Assembly: GCA_016789925.1 (NCBI GenBank)
Contig: JAEUQD010000116.1
Span: 1 to 38,020 of the forward strand
Length of the DNA stretch: 38,020 bases
Direction of reading: 5' to 3'
From: Bryobacterales bacterium
GTDB taxonomy: Bacteria; Acidobacteriota; Terriglobia; Bryobacterales; Bryobacteraceae
Both the position numbers and the translations under genes were made by a program. Each line of letters opens with the position of its first letter. Within the stretch, counting starts at the first letter, position 1. Positions 1-7,852 of this stretch are shown here, piece by piece. The notes beneath the pieces were generated by a model. It was given only the letters and a program-made list of their open reading frames with translations. It ran no database searches and was not told where the DNA came from.

Positions 1-1842
1 CGGGGCCTTCACAACAGGTGCGGCAGCCCTGCCTGTAATCTCGCCCCGGGAGCGAAATGGCCGGGAAGTGAAGCCGCTACGCCCCTCTTCCACTCGAATC
101 ACCACGCCCGCCGGCACGTCTCGAATCTCTTGCGTCGACCCGCTGGGCCAGTCGATTCGCACTACCGGGAGCGTCCGCTCCGTTCCAAGACCGAAGTGGA
201 CAATACGCGAATGCTGCGACAGAAAGCCCGATCCGGCGCGAACCTCCTTCGTGCGGACGCGTCCGCCCAGGTCGAACGTGATCCGCGCCCCGATTCCGTC
301 CCGGTTGCTGCGCCGCCCCACCAGGTCGAATCCGACGGAATTCCCGCCGGAAGTGTTCTCCATCACTCGAACCTGCGGGCCGGTCCGGTTCTTCAGAATC
401 ACATCCAGGTCGCCGTCATGATCCATGTCCAGCATCGCGAACGATCGGCCATCGTCTTTGAAGTCGAGTCCCGAAGGTACGGAAAAGTCGGCAAATTGCC
501 CCGATCCCGAGTTCCTGTAGAACCGGTTGGATTCCTTGCCGTGCACTGAGAATCCCGATTCATTCATCAGATTCTGAAAGCGTCGCCAACCGTCCGCGTA
601 CGCTCCGGACTGGACCGCCGCCAGCGGCGAAGTGCCCATGACATCGGTCCAGTGCAGCGTCTCCAGATCATCCGCGCGGTCGTTCGTAATGTGCCCGTTG
701 AGGATCAGGATGTCTTCCCAACCGTCGTTGTCCGCATCGAGAAAATCGCTACCCCAGGCCCATCCTCCGTTGGCGGCGTCCTTTTGCCCTGCGGGCTCTT
801 CGAAGGTTCCATCGCCACGGTTCCGAAACAGCGAGTTCCCACGCGCAAAGCGGCGCATCCAGTCGCGAGCCTCCTCCGGCGCAGCCGCTTGAAATTCCGG
901 TGACCGCATGATTCGCTGCCCGGCGGCGCTCCAGATGTTTGAGACATATAAGTCCTGCCAGCCATCGTTGTCGATGTCGCCCCAGGCGGCGCTCATCCCC
1001 GGCCCAATATCCTCTACGCCCGCCGCGGCGGCAACGTCGGTGAACGTACCGTTCCCGTTGTTCCGGTACAGATTGTTCCGCCCGAAGTCATTGGCGACAT
1101 ACAGGTCGGGGTTGCCGTCACGGTCGTAGTCGCTCCACGAGGCCGCGAAGCTCCAACGCGCGTTATTCACCGACAGGCCCGCCTTGCGCGTGACATCGCT
1201 AAAGGTTCCGTCGCCATTGTTTCGAAACAGGTGATTCGGGGGTCCGTTATTGGCGTCGTAGTAAGGAGTGGGTTGGTGCAGATACTTGGCCATCCCGCCG
1301 CCGCTCCGGCTGTAGACACACACGTACAAGTCGAGGAAACCGTCCCGATCGTAGTCGGCGAGAGCGGGCATCGTTATCGTTCCCCGATCCTCTGGCGCGA
1401 TCTCAAACTGCGCCCGCTTCGACCGCGAAAAATGCCCGCGTCCGTCGTTGTCGAACAGCAGGACTTGGCCCACGGTCACCACAAACAGGTCCCGGTCACC
1501 GTCGTTGTCATAATCGGCAAACAGAACGGCCGCCGTGGCATCGAGCATCAACAGGCCTGCCGCCTTGGTGACGTCTTCAAACGTTCCGTCCCCCTTGTTC
1601 CGAAACAGCCGGCCAGGGAGTCCGCCCGGTTGGCACACAAAGAAGTCGTCCCACCCGTCTCCGTCGTAATCGCCCACGGCCACACCGTTCAATCCGTACA
1701 GGTCGATCCCCGAGATGCTATCCAGGTGCTCGGCCCACTCCCCGATCCCCCGGCTATATTGCGCGGAAGCGTCGGCGTTCCCTCCCAGCGCGGACACTGT
1801 CACATCGCGAAAAAGACCGACAATCAAAACGAGTAGAATCAC
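1..1842 (-). CDS. FG-GAP/VCBS repeat protein with ASPIC/UnbV tail (CRTAC1-like), 3' end outside window
   Basis: An open frame of 614 codons runs off the left edge, so its stop is not seen. It carries at least seven calcium-loop repeats of the FG-GAP/VCBS type (for example DYDGDGWDD, DYDNDGDRD, DYDRDGFLD, DIDNDGWQD, DADNDGWED, DMDHDGDLD), typical of a secreted beta-propeller. Around residues 505-585 comes an ASPIC/UnbV-type segment (GIGARITFDLGG, then RIDWPSGSTQEI). I chose the GTG at 1842 because it follows the stop of the upstream gene by only a few bases and opens a hydrophobic leader (ILLVLIVGLF); there is no strong ribosome-binding site, so coupling to the upstream gene is likely. The precise function of this family in Acidobacteriota is unknown; adhesion or extracellular binding is an inference. 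Confidence 0.85.
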   Translation of the reverse strand, partial: MILLVLIVGLFRDVTVSALGGNADASAQYSRGIGEWAEHLDSISGIDLYGLNGVAVGDYDGDGWDDFFVCQPGGLPGRLFRNKGDGTFEDVTKAAGLLMLDATAAVLFADYDNDGDRDLFVVTVGQVLLFDNDGRGHFSRSKRAQFEIAPEDRGTITMPALADYDRDGFLDLYVCVYSRSGGGMAKYLHQPTPYYDANNGPPNHLFRNNGDGTFSDVTRKAGLSVNNARWSFAASWSDYDRDGNPDLYVANDFGRNNLYRNNGNGTFTDVAAAAGVEDIGPGMSAAWGDIDNDGWQDLYVSNIWSAAGQRIMRSPEFQAAAPEEARDWMRRFARGNSLFRNRGDGTFEEPAGQKDAANGGWAWGSDFLDADNDGWEDILILNGHITNDRADDLETLHWTDVMGTSPLAAVQSGAYADGWRRFQNLMNESGFSVHGKESNRFYRNSGSGQFADFSVPSGLDFKDDGRSFAMLDMDHDGDLDVILKNRTGPQVRVMENTSGGNSVGFDLVGRRSNRDGIGARITFDLGGRVRTKEVRAGSGFLSQHSRIVHFGLGTERTLPVVRIDWPSGSTQEIRDVPAGVVIRVEEGRSGFTSRPFRSRGEITGRAAAPVVKAP

Positions 1843-1846
1843 GGCA

Positions 1847-3913
1847 TCATCGGCCCGCGGCCCGATAGTGACGTTCAATCTCCGCCGCCGGCAACGCACG
1901 GGGATAAACCGCCACCTCGTCGATCTTGCCTTCGAAATTGAACTTCCCGTCCGCGTGGCCGCCGACAATCAGCTTCCCGGCGTTTCCACCGGCTGCGTTC
2001 GTCTCCAGGTCCGGTCGCGCGGCGCCGTTCAAATGAACCCGCACCCGGTTCCCTTCTCGCACAAACGCCACGTGGTTCCACGTCTTGATCGCGACCGAAG
2101 CCTCGCCCTGCGACTCGCCGAACCGCAACTTGCCTGAGACGATAGACAGTGCATCGCCCCCCGTGGAAAACAACCACCCGTCCACCGCCCTGGCATCCGC
2201 CGGAAGGCCGTTCCAGAACCACATCTCGACAGAGTAGTCTTTACCCGGCTTCACTTCGCTCACCAAACGCCCGCCCGCAAAGTGAACAGCCCGATTCAAC
2301 TGCGGCCCGGAAAAGTTCGCTGACTCGGGCCCTTCCACGTAGAACGCGATTCCGTCCTCGTAGGTGGCTCGATGCTTTCCGGTCGCGTCCGCGGCGTGAG
2401 GTCCGGCAAACTCGGTGAACCGCCAGTAAGCCGACGGACGGGAATCGAGCACCGTCCGGGCATACACGCCGTGCGTCTCAACCAGTTCACGCCGCTTGCG
2501 CCCCGACACCTTTTCCAGCAACTGGAGAATCGCTTCCGTGATCTTCGGTTCCGCCCCCACTTCCAGCCCGGCGCTCCGCGCGGGCCACGTCGTGTAGCCG
2601 CCCAGCTTATGTTGGGCCGGCGGAGGAATATAGCCTTCAGCCCCATTGGCGAGCTCGATCACAAACGTTCCGGGTAGCGGGCTTTGCGCCTTGATCCGCA
2701 ATCCCGTGATCGCGAACACTTCGTTCGGAATCGCCGCGATCCCCCAATCCCCGAGCCGGATCGCCTGAAGTTTCAATTCCCGCGCCGGCTCCTCATGCAG
2801 AAAAATCTGCTCCCGCGCGTACACTTCCTGCTGGTTCTGCGGCTTGCCGCCGTTCATCTTCGCCATCAGGCCCTTCGCCCAAGCCAGACGTTCGGCATCG
2901 GGCGTCCGGCGGCCCAAAGTGAGCCGCGCCTCCGCCATGGCCAGCGGTCCGGCATCGCGATACCGCATCTTCCTCAGCGCCTCCATCGCCCGCACGGTGA
3001 CACGCTCGGAATACTGCTCCAGCGTGATGTCGCTTTTCGGCTTTCCGTAGTCCATCCACATCTGGTCGCCGCTGGTACCTTGCGACATCATCCCGACAAA
3101 TCCCTCTCCCGCCCCAAGCCGCGCCGCGATCTTGTCGGAAAAGACTCCGAAGTAATCGGGATGCAGGATGGGCGACCCGAAATAGTGCTGCGAGTAGTTC
3201 GCCACCACCGCCAGCGGTTTGCCGTCCTGCGTCTGAATCGAGAGCACCGACAGCCCCGGATCCACCGGACCCGACGGCGCGATCGCATCCGGATTCTGAT
3301 ACCCCGGATGCATGTTCGCCCGGACCGTCACATTCCCGAACGGATCGGTTTTCATCTTGTCCGGGCGAAAGATCCAGCGGCGGTTGTGGGTGTCTTCAAA
3401 GTCGTCCACCGACGCTGCGCCCGCTTTGGCCGGCGCAAGCCGCGCCGCGGCCTGCTCAATCGCCGCCGCTATCCGCTTCGGCAGAAACTCCACGTAGTCC
3501 GCCTCCGCATCCGACCCCAAGCACCCCATGGCGGCCGCCGCCGAGTGCGTATGGGTCGCCGACACCAGCATCCGCTCCGCCGGGATACCGGTTTTCGCGC
3601 TCGCCATTTCTTTGGCTTTGTCGATCAGTTCCCGCGGCATCATGCAACTGTCCACCACGACAATCGCCAGCCGCGTACTCCCTTCCTCCAGCACCAGCGC
3701 CTTGGCGTGCAGCGGAGCGTGCGCCTTGTCGGCCATCCGCTCCAGAAACATGCAATTCGAAATCACCGGAAAGCGCGGCGGGGTCACATCCACCTTCGCC
3801 GCGCCCGCGCGGAGGGCGCAGAGTCCGGGCACAGTGGCGACGAAAAAGAGGACCGCAGGGAAAACGATACGTCGTACAGGCAATTGAGTGGTCTCCAGAT
3901 GACAACTCATCAT
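1847..3913 (-). CDS. Secreted neutral/alkaline ceramidase-like hydrolase with C-terminal LamG-like domain
   Basis: The 688-aa product has a signal-like leader (VFPAVLFFVATVPGLCAL), then a domain resembling the N-terminal catalytic half of neutral/alkaline ceramidases: AAKVDVTPP at about residue 39, the SATHTHS motif at 118-124 whose histidines are zinc ligands in the family, and NYSQHYFG near 240. From about residue 490 to the end it resembles a LamG/concanavalin-A fold (AYWRFTEFAG, then SVEMWFW and VGGHADGKFNFEGKIDEV). Family enzymes hydrolyse N-acyl sphingosines, but many bacterial relatives are uncharacterised, so substrate is unknown. The frame opens at ATG 3913; an in-frame TTG at 3883 preceded by GGAG at 9 nt would give a cleaner signal peptide and is a real alternative. 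The stop lies 4 nt before the GTG of the VCBS gene, suggesting co-transcription. Confidence 0.85.
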   Translation of the reverse strand: MMSCHLETTQLPVRRIVFPAVLFFVATVPGLCALRAGAAKVDVTPPRFPVISNCMFLERMADKAHAPLHAKALVLEEGSTRLAIVVVDSCMMPRELIDKAKEMASAKTGIPAERMLVSATHTHSAAAAMGCLGSDAEADYVEFLPKRIAAAIEQAAARLAPAKAGAASVDDFEDTHNRRWIFRPDKMKTDPFGNVTVRANMHPGYQNPDAIAPSGPVDPGLSVLSIQTQDGKPLAVVANYSQHYFGSPILHPDYFGVFSDKIAARLGAGEGFVGMMSQGTSGDQMWMDYGKPKSDITLEQYSERVTVRAMEALRKMRYRDAGPLAMAEARLTLGRRTPDAERLAWAKGLMAKMNGGKPQNQQEVYAREQIFLHEEPARELKLQAIRLGDWGIAAIPNEVFAITGLRIKAQSPLPGTFVIELANGAEGYIPPPAQHKLGGYTTWPARSAGLEVGAEPKITEAILQLLEKVSGRKRRELVETHGVYARTVLDSRPSAYWRFTEFAGPHAADATGKHRATYEDGIAFYVEGPESANFSGPQLNRAVHFAGGRLVSEVKPGKDYSVEMWFWNGLPADARAVDGWLFSTGGDALSIVSGKLRFGESQGEASVAIKTWNHVAFVREGNRVRVHLNGAARPDLETNAAGGNAGKLIVGGHADGKFNFEGKIDEVAVYPRALPAAEIERHYRAAGR

Positions 3914-3968
3914 GCAGGCTCACTCACGCGCCGTCAACCGAATTCTTCCTTCAACTCGACACGAAGTT

Positions 3969-4877
3969 CTATCGAGTCCTTCCTCTGGGCCAGCTGCCTC
4001 CCGAAACACCGCCGCCTTTGACGGCCGAGACACAGCACTCATCCCGCACCGCTTCCGGTATCGAATCCTTCAACCAACAGTACGACCGGCCGCCCTCATC
4101 GGGCTTCACCAGCGTCCAAGCCTTGCACCGCCCTTCTCTCTCGCACGCGTCACGGCACGCCGTCGGATCGGCCGTGTTCATATCGATGGACCGGTAGTCG
4201 CCGCCAGGCAGGTTGATGTTGTTCCGCCAACGTGAAGCCATGCCCGGCACGCCGCCCAAGGCGCCAGTCGCCGGGCCGCCGGAAGTACCCTTCACGGCCG
4301 ATATACAGCAGTTGTCGCGGACCGCTTCGGGTACGGAATTCTTTAACCAGCATAAGCCCCGCCCACCCGCTTCTTCGGGTTTCACGAACGTCCAGGCTCT
4401 GCACTTGCCTTCGCGATCGCAAAGCGCCTTACACCCGCCCGGATCGGATGTGTCCATTTCGACCGACCGGTAATCGCCGCCGGGAAGGTCAATATTGTTA
4501 CGCCAACGGCCGGCCATTCCCGTTCCGCCACCCGTCCACCCGCCGGCTGACCCGCCGCCGGAAACACCTTCCCCCTTCAGGGCCGAAACGCAGCAATCCT
4601 CGTTGATGGCTTCGGGCACGGAATCCTTTAGCCAACAATAGCCGCGCCCGCCGGGTTCCTCGGGTTTCACGAAGGTCCAGGCCTCACAGCGCCCATCCTT
4701 CTCACAGGCGGCTTTGCAGCGCGCCGGGTCCGACGTGTTCATGTCGATAGAGCGATAGTCGCCTCCCGGCAGATTGACGTTGTTGCGCCACGGGGCCGTG
4801 CCCCGCCGCGGTTGCGCGAAGGCCGTCCCTGCGAATGCCGCAACCACAGTCGTCAAAACGATCCAATGATGGGACAT
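3969..4877 (-). CDS. Secreted protein with three tandem PAN/Apple domains
   Basis: The 302-aa protein starts at an ATG with GGAGG 7 nt upstream and has a signal peptide ending near AFA-QP (residue 20-21). It then has three near-identical modules at about residues 30-101, 125-196 and 217-287, joined by Gly/Ser-rich linkers. Each module begins WRNN(I/V)(N/D)LPGGDYRS and holds six cysteines (in module 1: C54, C58, C64, C81, C95, C96), the pattern of PAN/Apple domains, which bind proteins or carbohydrates. Internal duplication is evident because the modules resemble each other more than any outside sequence I can recall. No enzyme domain is present, so a binding or matrix role outside the cytoplasm is inferred. 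It sits 55 bp upstream of the ceramidase-like gene on the same strand. Confidence 0.85.
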   Translation of the reverse strand: MSHHWIVLTTVVAAFAGTAFAQPRRGTAPWRNNVNLPGGDYRSIDMNTSDPARCKAACEKDGRCEAWTFVKPEEPGGRGYCWLKDSVPEAINEDCCVSALKGEGVSGGGSAGGWTGGGTGMAGRWRNNIDLPGGDYRSVEMDTSDPGGCKALCDREGKCRAWTFVKPEEAGGRGLCWLKNSVPEAVRDNCCISAVKGTSGGPATGALGGVPGMASRWRNNINLPGGDYRSIDMNTADPTACRDACEREGRCKAWTLVKPDEGGRSYCWLKDSIPEAVRDECCVSAVKGGGVSGGSWPRGRTR

Positions 4878-4945
4878 ACTTGGTCCTCCCTCTCTCCTCC
4901 GCCTGCTTCCTCCTGTGCCGGGACGATGTCCCGGATAGTCGCCGC

Positions 4946-5548
4946 CTACTGGCGGCGTGGCATCTTCAGGGGAACCGGAATGCCAGGCCGCACGGGCGCA
5001 GTCGTCAACTGATAGCCGCTGGGGATCTCGAACAGGTTCGCGGGTTGGGGTCCGAGCTGGATGTTGCGAAGTTCGCTCACGATCCCAGCCACTTCAGACC
5101 GCAGCGACAAGCCCAACGATTCCGAGACACAGGCCGTAGTGGTCAGTTGCCGGCCCCCCGGCGCGGCCACCTTCATGCGATAGACCGTACAGGGGTGAAC
5201 GCCCACACTATCGACGCCGATCTTCTCCTTACTGAGCAAGCCTGGGGGCTCCGAGGCCGGATCCTGCGCCGCGGTCTTGGCGTCCAGGGGACGTTCCGTG
5301 TACTGCTTCCTGGCCGCGTACAGCATCCACACGACGCCGCGGTCGCGCCGGACGATGCTCGTGAATCCGCCCATCCTGCTCGACTCCATTCGCGACCGCG
5401 CTCCGCTGACAAAAATCTTCGACGTGTCCATCGTGCGCCCGTCGCTGAGTACCACCATGTCGGCGGACAAGTCCTTAGGCGGCGCCGCCTGAGCCGGCAG
5501 CGCCACGAACACAAGCAGAGCGGACAACGAGAAACAGGATCTCATCAT
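4946..5548 (-). CDS. Exported DUF4412-like protein
   Basis: I start this 200-aa protein at 5548 (or the adjacent ATG at 5545) because GGAGGAGA lies just upstream and the first residues form a clean signal peptide (SLSALLVFVALPAQA). The open frame continues upstream to 5713, but that extension has no ribosome site and no secretion signal. The mature part (DLSADMVVLSDGRTMDTSKI, then GARSRMESS, VWMLYAARKQYTE, CTVYRMKV, NLFEIPSGYQ) has the pattern of DUF4412/LolA-like periplasmic proteins: an early beta-rich segment, a central pair of cysteines and a final P-x-G-Y motif. Function is not known for this group. It is probably transcribed on its own or with the PAN gene 68 bp downstream. Confidence 0.7.
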   Translation of the reverse strand: MMRSCFSLSALLVFVALPAQAAPPKDLSADMVVLSDGRTMDTSKIFVSGARSRMESSRMGGFTSIVRRDRGVVWMLYAARKQYTERPLDAKTAAQDPASEPPGLLSKEKIGVDSVGVHPCTVYRMKVAAPGGRQLTTTACVSESLGLSLRSEVAGIVSELRNIQLGPQPANLFEIPSGYQLTTAPVRPGIPVPLKMPRRQ

Positions 5549-5713
5549 TCTCTCCTCCACTTCACTTCTTTCTGAGGCAGGCTGGGATACTACACATGAG
5601 CGAGCCTTAAGTTTGTTGGTCAAGCCAGCAGTATTATGCGCCGCCATCGCGCGGTCTGCAAGGGATAACCCAGTTCGTCTGAAGTTCGTGGAAAACCAGA
5701 ACACATGCGCCAA

Positions 5714-6184
5714 ACAGAACTTATTGGTCTTATGCAGGCGAGATATGGTTTCAGGGGTCCGCAGGGGGTCCGCAGGACAGCCAGGTTGACCCCGCGGACG
5801 CCATTCGGGAAAGGGCCGTCGTTGGGACAGAGCGACCCATCCCAGTGGCAGTTTCGATGGAATCTGGCTGGGCGGTTTCGGCTGGCGACGGGATTTCTGT
5901 GGAGAGTTTCAGCAGAATATTGGCGTTCGCCCGGCGTGAAGCGGGGAAACCGCCGGAAGACTTCGGGTTCCTGGCGAAATTCGGTAGCGGGCGTAGAGTG
6001 TATCTACGTTATTCTGTCGTTCGGACCGCGTTTTGGTTGACGTGCCAAAGGGACAGATCTGACGGACGGACGCCGATCGGGCTGACGGACGGACGCCAGG
6101 CTGACGGACGGACGCCCGCGAACCCCGCGGCACCAACCGGCCGCGCGTTTCTTGGTTTCTGCGCACCGACAAGGCGCTCGCTCT
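5714..6184. other. Gene-poor spacer with short direct repeats
   Basis: I see no convincing gene in these 471 bases. Open frames of 111-117 codons on the plus strand lack a ribosome site and any recognisable domain; the stretch around 5850-6030 could be a decayed gene but I cannot name it. The spacer holds a 12-base direct duplication, GGGGTCCGCAGG, at 5754-5765 and 5765-5776, and the three-copy repeat listed separately at 6059-6116. It separates the exported-protein genes on the left from the stress island on the right. Confidence 0.6.
6059..6116 (+). repeat. Three spaced copies of a 16-bp direct repeat
   Basis: The 16-mer CTGACGGACGGACGCC occurs exactly three times, at 6059-6074, 6082-6097 and 6101-6116, separated by 7 and 3 bases. 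Each copy itself contains GACG/GACGG duplications. The start-to-start spacing is 23 and 19 bp. It could be slippage product or a cluster of protein-binding sites; it lies about 70 bp beyond the 3' end of the Usp gene, so a promoter role for that gene is excluded. Confidence 0.75.
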
Positions 6185-7129
6185 TCACTCTAGGGTGACC
6201 GGTGTGACAAACCCTTCCGGTTTGACCGTTAGCACCGAGCAATCTACCTGGCGGAGTACCTTCTCTGCGGTGTTGCCAATGAACAGACCCGCCACACCAG
6301 TCCGGCATACGGTGCCCATGACAATGACATCAATTTGCTTGCTCTTGGCCAGGTGCGGGATGATCTCACTCGCCGCTCCGTTAACGATGTGAAGCTCCAC
6401 ATTGAGCCCATCCAATTCAGATCTCTTCAAAAGAGATGCAAACGCCGTCTCGTGGGCGTGCCTGGTATCGTCCACAACCTTTTCGATCTCATCGCTGGAT
6501 AGCCGGCTGCCGAGTCCGCTGATTTTCTCGGTGATTGGCAGCCAAGCATGGACTACGTGAAGTTCGCTCCCGTCGGATCGGGCAAGCGAGGTAGCCAACT
6601 GCATGATCTTAACGTTGAGTGAGTCGTGTGAGTTGTCGTGTGCCATAGGATCCACGGCGGCCAGCACCCTCGCATAGCTGGTGTGCGGCCCCGGTTTGGT
6701 TACCCACACGGGACACGGACACTTCCGCATCAAGTGCATCGAGGTGCTACCAAACAGGAACTCCCCCAGCGCGGGTTTCCCTTCCGTCGTCATGATCACC
6801 AGATCACGCTGCTCTCGCAGCACTTCACGGATGATCTCGATGAACGGGGATCCGCAGAGCACGCGCACGTTAACTGCAACATCGACTTTCCGCATGGGTT
6901 CAACCAAGCGTTCCAACTGCCCCGTTCTTTCTCCCACGGCGATGTCGATGAGGTCGTCGAGGGGCACGGCGCTAGCCAGAATCTGGATGTCGCGGGGTAA
7001 CGCCTCAAGCACGTGAATCACCGTCACGACCGCCCCATTTCTTTCAGCTAACTCTCCGGCCCGCACGAACGCCGGCGAGAAGTCGCTGGTGTTCTCCGCA
7101 ACGAGCAAAATGTTCTTGAACCGCTGCAT
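6185..7129 (-). CDS. Tandem universal stress protein (two Usp domains)
   Basis: Starting at the ATG at 7129, which has GGGAGGACC 10 nt upstream, the product is 314 aa (a GTG at 7147 would add six residues). It contains two UspA folds: the first begins FKNILLVAEN and ends GEFLFGSTSMHLMRKCPCPVWV, the second covers ARVLAAVD to SVLTVKPEG with GTVCRTGVAGLFIGNTAEKV, close to the G-2x-G-9x-G(S/T) nucleotide-binding signature. Tandem Usp proteins of this length resemble UspE. They are cytoplasmic stress proteins whose biochemical role varies. It is the last gene of a likely five-gene minus-strand operon (UPF0182, tiny membrane protein, baeRF, Hsp20, Usp), 111 bp after hsp20. Confidence 0.9.
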   Translation of the reverse strand: MQRFKNILLVAENTSDFSPAFVRAGELAERNGAVVTVIHVLEALPRDIQILASAVPLDDLIDIAVGERTGQLERLVEPMRKVDVAVNVRVLCGSPFIEIIREVLREQRDLVIMTTEGKPALGEFLFGSTSMHLMRKCPCPVWVTKPGPHTSYARVLAAVDPMAHDNSHDSLNVKIMQLATSLARSDGSELHVVHAWLPITEKISGLGSRLSSDEIEKVVDDTRHAHETAFASLLKRSELDGLNVELHIVNGAASEIIPHLAKSKQIDVIVMGTVCRTGVAGLFIGNTAEKVLRQVDCSVLTVKPEGFVTPVTLE

Positions 7130-7240
7130 GACCGTTGGTCCTCCCACGCATTCTGCACTCCGACCAAGGCGTACCGCTCAAAGGCCGCCACGTGCAACCT
7201 GTGCGCGCCCACTCCGCTTGAATCGGGCACTCATCACTCT

Positions 7241-7741
7241 TCACTCGGCCGCGACGATTTCGACCGCTTCATGCCGCGTGGCTTTGGTTGCGATGATGTG
7301 CAGCAACCCCTTGTTCAGCGTCGCCGTCACCTTGTCTGGATCGATCTCAACCGGAAATGCGATGCGACGGAGAAGCTGCTTGCCACGGAAATCGGAAAAC
7401 AGGACCTTTGCGTCTCCGCCTTCGGATTTCGGGACAGCCTCCGAACGAATGACGAGACACTCGGGCATCACACCGATCTGAATCTCCTTGGCATCAAGTC
7501 CGGGCACGGCGATCTGCAACCGGAATTCCAGCGGCAGTTCAACCAACTCGCAGTGAGGAGTGAAGAACACTTCTCGTTCGGCGCCGAGCCAGTCATCAAG
7601 CTCTCCGCCCGCGCTCGCGCCTCTTTGCAGGAATCGGTCAAACGCCCTGCGCTGCACATTGTCGAAGAGATCTCGAATCTCTTCAAAAAGAACGAATGAA
7701 AGCCCCTCCTCTGGGGAGAACTTCCGTATCAAGACATTCAT
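7241..7741 (-). CDS. Small heat-shock protein, Hsp20/alpha-crystallin family
   Basis: The ATG at 7741 has GGAGG 8 nt upstream and gives a 166-aa protein; an open extension to 7795 would be translated through a strong hairpin and has no ribosome site, so I reject it. The N-terminal 40 residues are variable, then the alpha-crystallin domain follows (VELPLEFRLQIAVPGLDAKE, then VLFSDFRGKQLLRRIAFPVE, then ATLNKGLLHI), with the closing G-L motif. Hsp20 proteins are ATP-independent holdases. The C-terminal I-x-I motif is degenerate (VEIVAAE), which may affect oligomerisation. It lies between the eRF1-like gene and the Usp gene in the same direction. Confidence 0.92.
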   Translation of the reverse strand: MNVLIRKFSPEEGLSFVLFEEIRDLFDNVQRRAFDRFLQRGASAGGELDDWLGAEREVFFTPHCELVELPLEFRLQIAVPGLDAKEIQIGVMPECLVIRSEAVPKSEGGDAKVLFSDFRGKQLLRRIAFPVEIDPDKVTATLNKGLLHIIATKATRHEAVEIVAAE

Positions 7742-7766
7742 GGTCGATACCTCCAATCGGTTGCTA

Positions 7767-7796
7767 TTTGAGCAAGGCCTCAGCGCCTTGCTCAAA
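7767..7796 (-). promoter_or_regulatory. 12-bp perfect hairpin in the hsp20 leader
   Basis: TTTGAGCAAGGC at 7767-7778 pairs perfectly with GCCTTGCTCAAA at 7785-7796 across a 6-base loop. On the minus strand it lies 25 nt upstream of the hsp20 ATG and 56 nt downstream of the baeRF stop. No U-tract follows on either strand, so a plain Rho-independent terminator is unlikely. A leader structure that controls hsp20 translation or processes the polycistronic mRNA is inferred. Confidence 0.55.
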
Positions 7797-7852
7797 GACT
7801 AAGCCCGGCGCGCGGAGACTCCCTGGGGCTGAGCCCTGTGCCGCGGATTCGG

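Noticed and set aside
2149-2418. Short frames over the LamG-like part of the ceramidase gene
   Set aside because: Arg/Pro/Ser-rich shadow reading with no start signal.
2684-4021. Long plus-strand open frame opposite the ceramidase-like gene
   Set aside because: Arg/His/Pro-rich composition without domains; it is the antisense shadow of a well-supported gene in GC-rich DNA.
5705-6198. Possible small genes in the left spacer
   Set aside because: No ribosome site, no recognisable domain and composition unlike neighbouring proteins; a decayed gene cannot be excluded.
7767-7796. Intrinsic terminator of the baeRF gene
   Set aside because: A strong stem is present, but no U-tract follows on the minus strand; a leader structure is more consistent.
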